64,000 nt of DNA from Ectobius pallidus (taxonomy: Eukaryota > Arthropoda > Insecta > Blattodea > Ectobiidae), in NCBI GenBank assembly GCA_964059195.1, contig CAXKWD010000005.1:91091882-91155881 (forward strand). The letters are read 5' to 3'. Below are positions 1-12,102 of this stretch, piece after piece; positions within the stretch are counted from its first letter, which is position 1, and each line of letters starts with the position of its first letter. The translations under genes and the position numbers were made by a program. A model generated the notes under the pieces. It was not told the DNA's origin and did no database searches. It was given only the letters and a program-made list of their open reading frames with translations.

Positions 1-952
1 TACGCTTTACCGGATTTTTATGAAACTTGGTATACACCTCTACAATGTCCATGGGAAGACGTCTATTCATAATGGATAAAATCAGTTGATCTGTTTCGGA
101 GTAATGCTCAATTTAGTGCCTATTTTATGGCAATATACGTATTCGAAAGAATTTATTAAAAAAATGAAAATCAGTTATCTTGACAACACAGCCTATTGTT
201 TTACCGTGATCTTATAAGGCCTTGGAAATTAAAATACAGGTAGCTATGACAAAAAACACTATTGTTTTATATGCGACTATCCAACTAGACCGTTAAAATA
301 ACCCAGGTGCCGAGATGGTAGACCTTTCTTCTTCCTTAAGCCCTGCTTAATGAATAAATCTGGAGCTTAACTTGGAAATCAATTTTTAAAAAAACATGTT
401 CTGCATATCATAATTGCAGTCATAACTGATTAAACAAAAACATACTGGCACTTTTTTACATCAGTTTACCTTATTTTATTCTTATTTAAATATGTGACTA
501 TTAACAATATTACCACTATCATGAATACTGTTATCACAGTCATATTATCAACATCCATGTATCAACAATGAAATATAAATAACATACACAGATTCAAGAA
601 GGGAATAAGATATATTATAAAATAATTATTCTAAAATAGTTTCATTAACAGTAATTGCGAATTTTATTTTTAATTTTTTGTGATTTTTGTTGTTTTTTAT
701 TTTGTTTTGGTATGATTGCGCGTTTGTTTTGGTATGCTATATATATATAATTTATTTAGCGTTGTACTTTTTTATGTAACTGAACTGCACCCGAGCCCAA
801 GCATTCTGCTCTTTCGGATGTTCATCTCTTTTCTGAAGGCTGTAAATATTATCATAGCCTAATTTGTATTTCAATTTGTATTACATATTATAAAAATTTA
901 TAACCTAAAATAACATCATCAGCATAACTTTCATTAAGTTAATAAGCTTGAA
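1..952. other. AT-rich intergenic DNA
   Basis: No supported gene. A short (AT)n tract lies near 738-750. Open frames are short and of AT-rich composition. Confidence 0.6.
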
Positions 953-960
953 TTTATTAC

Positions 961-2062
961 TAGGGACCGGATTCTTAGGTTTTTACCTATTTTTTTCCTT
1001 ACTTCCAAAACAAAAAGCGCCCATACACTTTTTCGAATCATGTCCGTAGGATTCACCCACATTAATTCTATGGCACCTAAAAATACCTAAATGGGGTATA
1101 AAAACCTAAATACACCAAAACGGGATATAAAACCTAAAATATCTAATTTAGGCTACTTATTTCTCTTTTTTTCTTTGTCAGTTGAGAAATCGATATTTTG
1201 AGGAGAGACAATATTTTTTGTCGGGTTGAAATTAATACCACCAGCGTTTCGTTCAACACATTGTCGTCTAGGATGGACAGAATCTAGAGAGGAAGTGTAA
1301 AAGTACCGGCGTATTCCTTTTAAAATATTCGTACGAACAACCACTGTTGCCGTGTATGAACAAGGATATAGATTTCTGCATTTTAAAGCCCTTGTTTGCC
1401 TTTATTACTTCCCTGTTATTCATACTTAGTGGTCACACTGTGAGGTTTAAGAAGGCGTTTTAATTATGCCGAAACAAATGAAATCGAGTGTATTACGGCA
1501 GTGGATTGGCGACGACCTGAATTTCACTACAGATTGTCAAAGTAATATTTTGTCAAGCCTGCCAGAAACACGTAAGTATTATTTACCTTTCTAGAAAAGG
1601 GGGACATTTCTAGAAAAGGGAGACATTTTCGTCCCTAGTTGATCTGTTGTGCGATTAGCATGCGTAACAACCGGTAAATAATCAGTTTCACATTAACCAC
1701 ATCCAACCATAAAGTATTTTACTCACTAAATTAAAAGCATCGGATTCGAATTCTGAGAAGGGCAGTGTCTGCATACAGTATTAACTATTAACTAAGAGAT
1801 AACAGGAATAACTTCACAATTGAGAATCTTGAAAGATATTTAGTGATATTCTGTAACCAGGAAATCTTATTTCACTGCTTCTTTTGATTGTTTATGCGTT
1901 CTTTCTTCAATTGTATAATATTGTCCTAAAACAAGTTTACACAAATTTAAGTCAATTTTGTTAAGTTAAACTTTACAAGTATTATGTATTGAATCCTATG
2001 TAGTACATTCAAATTCATTAAACCAATTATTCTACCCGAAAACGATATTTTGGACAAAAAAC

Positions 2063-2095
<33 letters not shown>

Positions 2096-2154
2096 ATTTC
2101 ACCTAACGGAAAACCTAAAACAGTGTTTGTAAAAACCTAAAAATCCGGTCCCTA
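961..2154 (+). mobile_element. hAT-type DNA transposon, 1194 bp, internally decayed
   Basis: The ends are inverted repeats: TAGGGACCGGATTCTTAGG at the left and, on the other strand, TAGGGACCGGATTTTTAGG at the right. They are flanked by an exact 8 bp direct duplication, TTTATTAC, at 953-960 and 2155-2162. An 8 bp duplication with short inverted repeats is the hAT hallmark. Copies of AAACCTAAA or TTTAGGTTT crowd both ends and may be subterminal transposase-binding repeats (inference). The interior holds a short coding remnant at 1466-1594 and a poly(A) run near 2067-2093. Too little coding remains for it to be autonomous. Confidence 0.85.
1466..1594 (+). pseudogene. N-terminal remnant of a hAT-type transposase
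   Basis: An ATG opens 42 codons beginning MPKQMKSS and containing QWIGDDLNFTTD, then a stop. The pattern of a Trp-Ile followed by an acidic stretch and FTTD resembles the start of hAT-derived or CGG-binding-type zinc-finger proteins, where cysteines of the finger normally follow. Here only one Cys (residue 24) is present and the finger is not recognisable. The sequence ACGTAAGTATT at about 1571-1581 looks like a splice donor, so this may be a first exon whose downstream exons were lost by internal deletion. It sits inside the element at 961-2154. The family assignment rests on recognition by eye and is moderate at best. Confidence 0.45.
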
Positions 2155-2162
2155 TTTATTAC

Positions 2163-3139
2163 TATCTTTTTCATGCCGTGGAAAAATCAGTTTACCGCAA
2201 AACGCATGAAGATAGTGTAAGAGTAAATAATTCTAACCATCATTCGAAACACAGAAAGGGTGCATGGATGAAGGTGTGCTATGCGTGCTACTCATGCTTA
2301 TAAAACTGTCAGAGTACTGAACATTTTCATGAATCACTGTTATATCCCTGGATATGAATCAAATTAGCTCTCACACGGAGCAAACAAATAAAGAGCTGAA
2401 GAAGAAGATGTAAGTCTGTAATAAAGAATATATGGAAATAGTACATTGGCTGAAGAGGCGGCGACATGTGCACCAGCTGAAGTAATCTCGTTTCAATCTC
2501 AATCCTCTTTTTTTTTTTTTGTTAGCATCCTGGCTATAGTATGTAGCTCCTCCTACAGTCCAATGACTAATGGTGATTTTAACCCTGGAAATATGTACAA
2601 CATAACTTTACACCTTAGTTCATGGTACATTGGACCAATGAGTAGACCTTCTAAAGACACAACAACCTCCCGTAAACCCCTCCTACTGCTTCGGTCGTCC
2701 TGACAACCAAACAAAAGAAATGCACGATGCGGGCTTGAAAAAAAAGAGATAATGAAAGCAAAAGAAAAAGAGGAATGCCAGACTGGTATTCGCGAGTTAT
2801 AGACAGGTTTAACGATTTGCAGATGTTCAACTGCTGTTACGCAACATTTGCAACTCTTTCATAACTTGAATGAATTCAGTGAAGTTATTTATAAAATGTT
2901 TTTCTTTGGCGGACTGCTTTGTACATTAATATTGTTGTTATTAGCGATTGTCTTTCACAAGACATTTCATCTCACTTGTAAATTAGATACAATATGAACA
3001 TATGCATGAGTAGTAATGTGCATATTAATCCTTCATTAAATAAAAAATAACATACACAGTAGCTGTACACAGTAGGATCTTAGCTTATGCAAATTATGTT
3101 TGTCTGTTGGGTTGATGACATAAACACAATAGGGAGAAA
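2163..3139. other. Intergenic DNA without recognised features
   Basis: AT-rich. The longest frame (2446-2703, 85 codons) runs through a T homopolymer encoding FFFFF and has no domain character, so it is not called a gene. Confidence 0.5.
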
Positions 3140-3430
3140 TACAGGAAGTCCAGGAATGTTGGATTGCAAATTAATACAGACCATCAAAATAATGAGCTAC
3201 CAAATACTGTATTAGAATAACAGATAAAGCATTTAAACAAAAGGAGAAGAAATTCAAATATCTGGGAGCAAAATTTAAAGATAGGCCTACAAATAATTTT
3301 AAGGCAGGAGTTACGTATCGACTAAGATCAGGAAATGCTTGTTGTTATGCAGTTTAGACACTTTTATTTATGGTCTTCTGTACAAAAATCTAAAAATTAA
3401 AACTTATAAGACAATTGAAGACTTGAAATA
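3140..3430 (+). mobile_element. LINE fragment, reverse transcriptase C-terminal side (same family as 3952-4699)
   Basis: The stretch aligns by eye with 3970-4200: both read GATTGnAAATTAATACAGA, then GATAAAGCATT, then AAATTCAAATATCTGGGAGC, which encodes KFKYLGA, a conserved string after the catalytic core in a common insect non-LTR family. Frames are broken by stops and small indels (for example after TCTGGGAGCAAAATTTAAAG). No target duplication was found, so the ends are approximate. Confidence 0.65.
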
Positions 3431-3943
3431 AACAATGATCTAAAACTTCCTAGGAAAATTAGTTTTATTGCAATTCCCCTTAAAATTTAAATAAAATTTT
3501 GTTTCCTTTCGTTCTCAAACACACAAAATCATTGTACATTGAAAACATTAATATGATTGTAAACTGTGGATAGTATTACAAAAATTCAAAGTGTTAAAAT
3601 TTTGTCCGTCCATAGGATCAAAGGTATTAACATAAAAACGATTCAAGTGCCAGAGAGAATAACCTATAATATGGCTTACAGAGTGTATAACTTACCTTTC
3701 CCTTTACAATATTGCTAAGTCCACTTTTTGAAACATTTTAAAAGTAACAAGCAGGATTGATGACAAAATCTGTTACGCAAGGAGCATTTTGTATTGTATT
3801 GTATTGTATCATAGAACACTCCTCTGTAGGCTATGATTAAAAAGGAAGGAATCTTTTAACTTATAAATTTCTTGAAAAGTGAGAAAAACATTTAATATTG
3901 ATCAAGATATTAAAGGGAAACTATAATAATTTATTTGCATAGT
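3431..3943. other. Intergenic DNA with a short (ATTGT)n tract
   Basis: AT-rich. A short pentanucleotide run TATTGTATTGTATTGTAT lies near 3791-3808. No gene seen. Confidence 0.5.
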
Positions 3944-3951
3944 AGGGTCGA

Positions 3952-4699
3952 ACATCGATGCCTGCAGGACTATCGGATTGGAAATTAATACAGAAAAACT
4001 AAGTATATAGTCATGAAACCTCAAAATAGCGTGCTACAAAATATTAAAATTGCAGATAAAGCATTCCAACAAGTGGAGAAATTCAAATATCTGGGAGCAA
4101 TAATTACAGATACAAATTAAGCAATAGTTAAGTGTCGACTGAAATCATAAACTTTCATCTTCTCGTCTTCTGTCCACAAATCTAAAAATAACCATTTATA
4201 AGACAATTATCCTTCCGGTTGTATTATATAGATGTGAGCTCTTACTTTTCGAGAAGAACACATCAGAGTGTTCGAAAACAGGATGGTTAGGAAAATATTC
4301 GGACCTAAGAGAGATTAAAAAGGGGACTGGAGAAAACTGCGTAGTGACGAACTTCATAACTTGTACTCTTCACTTAATATAGTAAGGCGTAAATCACGGA
4401 AGATGAAATGAGGTAGACATGTTGCGCGCATAGAAAAGGAATAATCTCAAAAATATTGACTGGGAGACCCGAAGGGAAAAGACCTTTTGGAACATCTAGA
4501 CATAGGTCTGAAGACAAAATTTGAATAGATTTAAAGGAAGTAGAAGTTGCGAGGGATGGATTGATGGAGTTAACACATAATAGGGTTGAATGGCGGGATC
4601 AGGTAAGCGCGGCAATGAACCGTCGGGTTTCATAAAATAGGCAATATTCCTTTAGCTTGCTTAGCAATTTCAATTGCCATTGAGTAGGTAAAAGTAAAA
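3952..4699 (+). mobile_element. 5'-truncated LINE with 8 bp target duplication
   Basis: The direct repeat AGGGTCGA occurs at 3944-3951 and 4700-4707, bounding a 748 bp insertion. Read in shifting frames, it encodes the C-terminal half of a non-LTR retrotransposon polyprotein: EKFKYLGAIIT, RVFENRMVRKIFG, ELHNLYSSLNIV, GRHVARIEKE and GDPKGKDL (family form PEGKRP). Several stops and frameshifts are present (for instance TGA within MK-GRHVARI), so it is dead. The 3' non-coding end matches the copy at 24529-25017. The family resembles a widespread insect RTE- or Jockey-like LINE, but I cannot fix the clade. Confidence 0.8.
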
Positions 4700-4707
4700 A
4701 GGGTCGA

Positions 4708-7254
4708 TTATGTAGATATACTCTTACTTATTTGTTTCAGTGTTATCTTAATAAAGATACAGGTTGTCCTGTAAAGGAATATACAAGTATGTCTTGAGTG
4801 GACATCGAACCCTGGTTTCCTGCTTGATACGCTGACCCCGAGACCAAATAATAGATTACAAAATAAAATAGAAAGTTTCACGGCAAAAATGGAAGATTCA
4901 ATTACATATTTTGAACCTCAGTGTTGAACTGCCTGATCTTTTCTCCTAGCAAAATAAAGTTTGACAACGATTTTATTAACTGTAGTCACTGATCAATGTG
5001 CAAGTGAATTTTCTTGTGTACTATATTGGCTTTGCTTGTCTTTTGTTTTCGGTTTTTACTTAATTTGTTAAGGAATAGACTAGTTACATTATCGTAGGCT
5101 TACCGCAGAAATATTAGGCCTAATAGACTAAATTCTAGTAGTTCTAGTCGAAATTAGCCTATGTCCATAATATTTAACACTGAAAGGTACTAAAGTACTT
5201 GCAGATAAGAGTGTACGTTACACATTAACCCTTTTAGGCCTAAATCAACTTTATTTTAAGTTTTGTTAATTTTCAAGTTACATTTAGTCTATTTTGATAA
5301 GTTAACATTATTTTTGTCGACCATACTGTAATACTCTTATTTGACCTTTATGTGACGTAATAGTAATCTTAATGACAACCACTAAAGTACAGAATTTCAT
5401 TAAAACACTGGTATGGTAACGATTATTATCGAACACGAAACGAACTTGAAACTTTGAGAGCACAAAATTAAACTGCGTAATAAACAGCCTATAACAAACT
5501 ATTACAACAAACTATTGTGTTATTTTAATATTATATTAAACCGAGTTCATTTCGTGTTGTGAAAATTCATTGGTTAAGAAAAATCTTACTTGACCGCTCG
5601 CCATCAGATGCCATCTATCGCAGAAAACAAAATGCTACGAGAACTTCCTAACAGCTGATTGCCGATGTTAGCCGTTTTCGTTTGTTACGATTCTAAAATC
5701 TCAAAACTTAAACATTTAAGTATGGTCAGAACAAAATCAGTAGAATGCAACTTCACTATAATGGAAATTAAGATACTCGTACAAAAATTATGAAACGAGC
5801 AAAGCGTATCTTCATAAATGTCATTAAAGACTCGTTACATAATGTACTATTTTATCACTGCATAATTTACTTTCAATACTGCAAAGAAGACCACAATCAA
5901 ACATTTTTAAAATTCTAAATAGAGCACTGAAAAGTGTAAAATGTACAACAAATTAATTAGCCTTTCACGCTGGTCATGAAATAGCATAAAATACTCATTC
6001 ACTGGATCAGCTACTATTTTGTTACACCTGATTAATGTAACTTTTAGAGACAATTATGGAAAGAAGAGTACTTGTCAACTGTATCAAGATAATAATTTAA
6101 TCAGGCTATTGCTACTAAAATTTAGAGATGATTGTAACTTTAACAGAATTCTTAAATCCTAACACAAAATATGGAGTATAGCCTAATCATATAAAATTAA
6201 ATACCTACGATATTTTATTGCTTAATATTTTTCCGCAAAGACATACAGTACAGGAATTAACAAAATGGAAGTATGAAAATTATGAAAAATAATTAATTGC
6301 ATTGAAGCGCTCCCATGCATGTTTATGACGACGTTCCTTTACAAAATTTTAACATGGCAAGGGCCTACATAGTCTAAAGGAGAATGAAACAAAATAGGCC
6401 TATAACCAGCATTACTGGTACGAATAGCAGCTTGCAATTGGATGACGTAACGAAAAGTGTGGCGATGTTTAATGCTTTGAGATAAGAGAGGGCAGTTACA
6501 AATGTTCAGGTATGAGTGGTGGGAATGACAGAGTGCGCGAGTGGGCGACAATAATAATAATAATAAAAACCAGAGACAAATGATAAAGAATCCACATACA
6601 TGCTACAACAACATAAGTACAATACATGCATGACGTGGAATCGCCGGGGGCTGTCGTATGATGAATTGTTATGTCTAGAATGGTACGCTAACGCAGTCTG
6701 TATTGGATCACAGCCACATTACAAGCGGATCCACGGGCTGACTGGACATTCAGTGGTCTTGCGAATACTGTGTTGCAGACCATAATTTCTAGAAAACATA
6801 ATGTATTACTCTACTCTATAAAAGTTGCTACACCTACTACTACAAACAGTGTTCTGCAAAATTACCTCGTGTATTCTACCCAGCCAAAGCGTCGATACCA
6901 TACAGGACACTAATCTTGAATGAAGTCCTATGGCTAAGTTCTTTCCCATTTCGTTGTTTTCCTCTTACATCCTTAACAACCCTGAAACAAGTATGATAAT
7001 AATTTTAGTTCTAATATACTGCGTTTGTGAACTTAACGGTTCTATTTAATTTTTAGGGTATCTTCGTGGAATGACACTTATAATAATGAAAATTTTGGTA
7101 TTAAAATTCAAATTTTCTTTCTCTTAATGTAGCCTATAGAAAAAACAACCCTTGTTCCGTTTTCATAAAAAATTACTGGATTGAATATATTTAAACCATG
7201 ACCTTATTTATGTTTAAGAATTCGTACTTCAAATAAGTGTTTTAATTCTAAAAG
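4708..7254. other. AT-rich intergenic DNA
   Basis: No supported gene. Several TAGGCCTA palindromes occur (near 5107, 5235 and 6396). A short (AAT)n run lies at about 6548-6566. Small frames at 6339-6551 and 6600-6785 show no domain features. Confidence 0.5.
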
Positions 7255-7990
7255 TTGAGGATATTCCTTCAATCCTACTGCGAAAGTGAAATGTTTAGGT
7301 ATTTTAATTGACTCACATTAAAGATGGACAGACAAATTACATACTGTATAGTTAACAGAATGCATAAATCAATATATAGGCATATAGGCTACATTTGTTA
7401 TAACTTATTTTCCTCAATTCTAAACACACGGTTTAAAAATAGTGCATTAGGCCTATCATATATGACATAATTGGATGGGGAGAAGCTTCGAAAATTATTC
7501 TTTCTCCACAAATTTGTTTCGGAACCGTATAGTTATAATTTGTCTATCTAAACATCTTGATTAATATTTTCCGAATTTGAAGAACATAGTGTCTATCAAA
7601 TTTATAAATATATTTTATTAAGTTACAATAATAGAAATTTAAGCTTCTGATTACATCCACCTCCCATACACAAGATACAAAACTAAACCGAAGAAATCCT
7701 TTCATTGAACTTGAATTTTTCATATCTGCAGATATAAAACACAGCTCTAGTTTTGATCCCAGATTATTCAATTCCATTTTTAAAAATAACCTTGTATTAC
7801 TGATTTCAAACATAACAAATTTAAGAAAATAATTAAAGTTTGGGAAATAATTATAGTTTATTATAAGTTATAAACATTTATTTTTCATGTTTCTTTCTTT
7901 TCTTAAAGTCCTTCCTATTATTACTATAAATTAATGGTATTTTTACTTAAAACAATTAGTATTTTTATTTAACGTAGGTCTATTTATATC
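7255..7990 (+). mobile_element. Decayed LINE: reverse transcriptase C-terminal region plus 3' UTR
   Basis: Translated piecewise, the plus strand gives VKCLGILIDSHLRWTDKL, then IGWGE-like text, LIFSEFEEHSVYQIYKYILL, YNNRNLSF, LHPPPIHKIQN, and IPDYSIPFLKITL, interrupted by stops and shifts. The string KxLGIxIDSxLRW followed by LFxEFxxxSVYQLY and a closing LxNSIxxN is the usual order in the C-terminal part of CR1/Jockey-type insect LINEs. The segment from about 7805 onward is non-coding 3' sequence and recurs at 8607-8790. The 5' limit is uncertain. Confidence 0.6.
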
Positions 7991-8606
7991 CATTTTGAAC
8001 TTTTCCCCGACCACGACCATGTGCTCATTCTAGCGGCGTCTTAATGAAAAAACAACGAGGGAAAATTGTAAACAAATCTTAAAAAATTATTTATAAAATG
8101 TATTTAAGACAGTAAACGAATTCCAATTTTCATATTAGCTTTTATAGGTCTTCCACAGAAATAGGTTATTCGCATCTACGTATTTTCGTCCATTACTTTG
8201 TTCCAGAGTCAATGATAAGCAGATTCCAAGCCAGCACTCGCTTCAGCGAGTAATTCCGTCTATCAAAAGATCGCCCTTTCAATAGTTCGGACAATCCCAT
8301 AGTCTAAAGAACGCTTCATAAATATTAAATTAAATAGACGTTTAGGCCAATCTATACTTTTAGTTTAAATATTAAAGAATGTAAACAAAATCTACTAAAA
8401 TGCTGAAAAAGAAACAGTTAAAGTAGGCAAGTGGTCTAGAAAGTTGGTGAGATAAATCTGGATCTCTGTGTTGGGGCTATTGGTTTTATTAAGCTGTACT
8501 GGGTATAAATCTTAACGACTCAACAAACCGCTATTCTCGCTAATCTACACAAGGAATGGTGGGATTAAAACAATAATTTTGTCCCAATAGGTTAACACTA
8601 ATTTGA
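7991..8606. other. Intergenic DNA between two LINE 3' ends
   Basis: No gene seen. This 0.6 kb separates two copies of one LINE 3' end. Confidence 0.4.
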
Positions 8607-8790
8607 AACATAACAAATTTTAAAAAAATATTTAAGTTTATTAAATAAGCATTTATTTTTCAAGTTTATTTCTTCTTTCTCTTCTTAAAGTCCTTCCTAT
8701 TATTATTGTAAATAAATGTAATTATTGGTATTTTTATTTAAAGCAATTAGTATTTTTATTTATTTAGTATTATTTATCCCAACAAGTGAA
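8607..8790 (+). repeat. Second copy of the LINE 3' end
   Basis: Starting AAACATAACAAATTT, the stretch parallels 7808-7990 in order: CATTTATTTTTCA, TTCTTTC, CTTCTTAAAGTCCTTCCTAT (allowing one change), GGTATTTTTA, AACAATTAGTATTTTTATTT or its variant. It most likely represents a severely 5'-truncated insertion of the same LINE family, given that only the non-coding end is present. No clear target duplication was found. Confidence 0.55.
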
Positions 8791-8800
8791 TTATTTTTCA

Positions 8801-9495
8801 CTTAGTCCTTACAACATAAGACAGGCTTAGGTTAACTTACATGAAATGTTACCAAAATGTCCGCATAAGGTTCCCTAATTTTAAAATTGGGAATTTATGA
8901 ATTGGTCCTTACAGGTTTCTGAATGAATGTTTATCTAACGATGTTTCACAATACTCTCAGATCGAAAACAAATATGTTAGCTAAAATTAAATTTTAAAAA
9001 TGCTATCAATTTTGTCAAAATATGTAGGCTATTGAACAATGCTCAGGGTTTTCTTTATTTGAAATTTTGCTTTCCCTTAATTAAATAAACTACTCTAATT
9101 TGAATAAGGATCAAAATGTTTGGAATAAAAGCTGTTTGGTATCAATATGACTTTCTTAAGAAATTGCAATCTAAAAGGAAATATCTTTCTGTACATTCAT
9201 TTACCGGTAGGCTACCGGTGATGGTTTATAACGGTCTCTTTCATCTCAACTGAAAAATTTTATTTCATGCTCCTTTTTAATCTTCACACTACCACTGATA
9301 TCGTATTCGTCGTCATCATCGCTGCTTTTATCATAATAGTGTCACTTACCATAACTGTATTAAATTTTCATTTTCGAGTTAATTACTACCATAACTTTCT
9401 TTTTTATTCTGCTTCTTATTTTCTATACCAATTTATTATTATCGTTGTCATTGTCACCATCATCATTGCTATCTTGCAATGTGAGCTCTCATAAT
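8801..9495. other. Intergenic DNA
   Basis: The frame at 9267-9494 (75 codons) is rich in Ile, Val and Phe because it reads imperfect (ATC/ATT)n DNA. It is not supported as a gene. Confidence 0.45.
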
Positions 9496-9497
9496 TA

Positions 9498-9645
9498 AAG
9501 TCTGGCCGTTCTAAGAAGGAAACCTCAAGTAAACAAAAACCAGTACATCTGTCTCACTCTAGCACATTACTCGTATGTCCTAAGAGTGAGACAGACATTC
9601 TGGTGTTTGTTTACTTCAGGTTTCTTTCTTAGCTCGTCTCGGGTA
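9498..9645 (+). mobile_element. Palindromic TA-flanked MITE, copy 1
   Basis: A 148 bp element between TA dinucleotides at 9496-9497 and 9646-9647. It starts AAGTCTGGCCGTTCTAAGAA and ends CTTAGCTCGTCTCGGGTA. From CTAAGAAGGAAACCT inward the two halves are near-perfect reverse complements (CTGAAGTAAACAAAAACCAGT and equivalents), so the strand could fold into a long hairpin. Three more copies lie at 35291, 35431 and 41068. The TA flanks suggest a Tc1/mariner-type source. No coding capacity. Confidence 0.8.
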
Positions 9646-9647
9646 TA

Positions 9648-10368
9648 GTTGTGATTCATTTATGAAATTAATTAGTAAAGTACCTACTGTATTAAAATAA
9701 ATATCTTTCTTCTTTTTATGGAAAAATCACTACGTTGCTAGTAATAGTATATTGTGCATCTCTGACCATGTATATGCCTACAGGCTACACCTATACGCGC
9801 TACATAACGACTGGTAGTATATTTAAGTAGACCTACGTATGCCACTCTTGGGATGAGCATGATCTCACTGTATGGAAGAGAAGGGGGAATGTCTATCAGT
9901 GTGCTCCAGAAGAAGAGGAAGGAAGCCTTAACACACAATACACCCTCGCTACACTAACCCCTGCTTGCATGTAATATAACGAAAAAACACATTCACATCT
10001 CTGGCGACATTATCTCCACACATGTCCTGCACCAGATAAACAATGTGTCGGTTTATTGCCTCATGTTTTTGTTTCCATGGCAATGATATCGCAAGGTTTC
10101 TCAAATTCTAAAGATATGACAAATATAAGGGAGCTCAAAAGTTCCATAAATAAACCACACCTCGCTACCAGTCTAGATAACTTATACAGGTTTCATTCTA
10201 CAAACAACGAAATCTGCATGCAAAATTATAACTTTTAAGAATTCATTAGTTGGGTTATATTTTTAAAGGTTACTGCAGAAGCAGTTAATTAATATAAAAT
10301 TATACTTATGCCAAAATGCTCGATTTGGCAAAGTAAAGTACTTCTTAGTTACTTACAAACCACAATGA
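9648..10368. other. Intergenic DNA
   Basis: No supported gene. Frames at 9738-9938 (minus) and 10056-10238 (plus) lack recognisable features. Confidence 0.45.
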
Positions 10369-10376
10369 GTTATTAA

Positions 10377-10581
10377 TAGACCTCGAAATTTTAGGTTCTT
10401 ATAGCTTAGAATGCATCAAACTATAACTGTGTGTTTACATTCTTCTTTTGTCATGGCTAGCGTCCAAGGTTCAATTCAGGGGTAGTTCTTTGTACTTCAC
10501 TTGTCCAGCGAGTAAAGAAGGTGTGATTTAGCTATAGGCAGATGGAATGTAACCTATAAGAACCTAAAAATCCTAGGTCTA
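10377..10581. mobile_element. Short hAT MITE, 205 bp
   Basis: Terminal inverted repeats TAGACCTCGAAATTTTAGGT and, from the right, TAGACCTAGGATTTTTAGGT, both continuing into TCTTATA. They are flanked by the exact 8 bp duplication GTTATTAA at 10369-10376 and 10582-10589. Non-coding. The ends resemble those at 17179-17860 (TAGACCTGGG), suggesting related families. Confidence 0.88.
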
Positions 10582-10589
10582 GTTATTAA

Positions 10590-10978
10590 GTATCTATTGT
10601 GTAGCATAGTCCGCCAGATCCGTGTGATAGTTTAGAAATCATCGTTATAATTTTCCCCCTAATTTTTAACAATTTCACTTCTACTGACGTAATTAGACCT
10701 ATAAATTCGTCACCTCAAGAATATTGTATAAAGGCAGAAATGCAAGATTAACAGAATAATTCTTTAAATTAAAATATGAAAAATTTGATCCTCTTGTTAA
10801 GATCATCATTCCTGGATATCGGATATTCTACTAAAATTTTCCTCGTCAATCTCAAGATTAGGGCTCACTGTTGATTTCACTTGACGATTGCTTATATTAA
10901 TATAAAAATTAGTTATAGCAAAAAATTGTAACATAGCTCTTTTCACATTTTCTGCAAACGATTTTTATATTTTACATA
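10590..10978. other. Intergenic DNA
   Basis: AT-rich. Nothing recognised. Confidence 0.45.
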
Positions 10979-10986
10979 GGCCTACG

Positions 10987-11508
10987 CAGGGTTGTCAGAT
11001 CAGAAACGACGTAGAACAGTCGTACCAATATCCGAAAACAGTCGTATGCTAGTTAAAACTGTCGTATACTCTGTGGTTTTTCAGTGTAGTGAACGTATTG
11101 CGTTAATAATAATAATAATAATAATAATTCATAATCGGTATTTTACACCTTATGTCATGTAATTGTTAATAAATCATCTTATTTGTATATGATTAGTCGT
11201 GTTTCAATATCTTTCGATGGGCTAAATTTCATAAAATACAATAAAATTAAATAAACAGTAGTTGCCACAGTGTTGTAATTATTGCAAAAGGAACATGCTT
11301 TCCAATCATATTGATTTTAGCAGCATGCTTACAACAAAAGCCATGAGAAAACAAATAGCTGGATATGTATCAAAATTTAAATTTCACCAGTAGATTGATT
11401 AAAAAATAGTCGTACGAATGGGCGTACAACTCATTATTGTGTCGTAAGTCGTACGAATCTATGAAATAGTCGTATGTGTACACTATAGTCGTACGTATGG
11501 CAACCCTG
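10987..11508. mobile_element. hAT MITE, 522 bp, with GTCGTA subterminal repeats
   Basis: The ends are CAGGGTTGTCAGATC and, from the right, CAGGGTTGCCATACGTACGAC. The exact 8 bp duplication GGCCTACG stands at 10979-10986 and 11509-11516. GTCGTA or its complement recurs many times within about 120 bp of each end (for example GTCGTACGAAT, CAGTCGTATG), a layout typical of transposase-binding subterminal repeats. An (AAT)n tract lies at about 11106-11128. Non-coding. Confidence 0.88.
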
Positions 11509-11516
11509 GGCCTACG

Positions 11517-12094
11517 TCAAAAATACCCAATGCGTAAAATGCGCAAATTAAAATGACTAACATAGTGACAATAGTGGAATAACATTTTAATATTAGCCTG
11601 CAGTTCACTTCTTTGAATTTTAGATTTAAAACAGGAAGCAGGTTAACAGAGATTGCGCTTAATCCACTTAAGGGTTGGGGGTGAACCTGATCTGTGATGT
11701 AAGACGTGTGCGTGTGCACTGGATTAGCTCCCACAATGCATCACGACGTATGCATCTGACAGCCACATCCCCACACGCCCCGGTAACCACCCCCAGCCCC
11801 CGTCTATAATTTCCTTTCATACAGCATGAGCCGCAAACGTAGTCATGCACCGCTAGCTCACAGCTTCAAAACAACACACACCCTATGATATCCGATATAG
11901 GTAGCAGAGCTTATCTCATATGCTAACCAAACTGCTTAGGTGTTAAAATATCGCTGTCAACAATCCCTCCGTAGGGAGAAGGTATCTATATACGTAATTC
12001 CTTTTTTAGTGATAGATAATATTATAGCAGGTGAAAATGGAGAGTATTACACAAAATTTTACGGTAGCAGGCTAAAAGAAAGAATAAATACATG
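11517..12094. other. Intergenic DNA with a GC-richer patch
   Basis: About 11660-11850 is clearly richer in G and C than its surroundings and carries two overlapping minus-strand frames (11483-11734, 11668-11850) with no domain signature. No function can be assigned. Confidence 0.4.
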
Positions 12095-12102
12095 CTATAG
12101 CT

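Noticed and set aside
2446..2703. 85-codon frame resembling a secreted or membrane protein
   Set aside because: The hydrophobic stretch comes from a T homopolymer, and no conserved sequence follows.
7808..8790. Direct repeats 0.8 kb apart as LTRs of a retrotransposon
   Set aside because: The upstream copy joins LINE coding sequence, no TG...CA ends or primer-binding site are seen, and the interval is non-coding.
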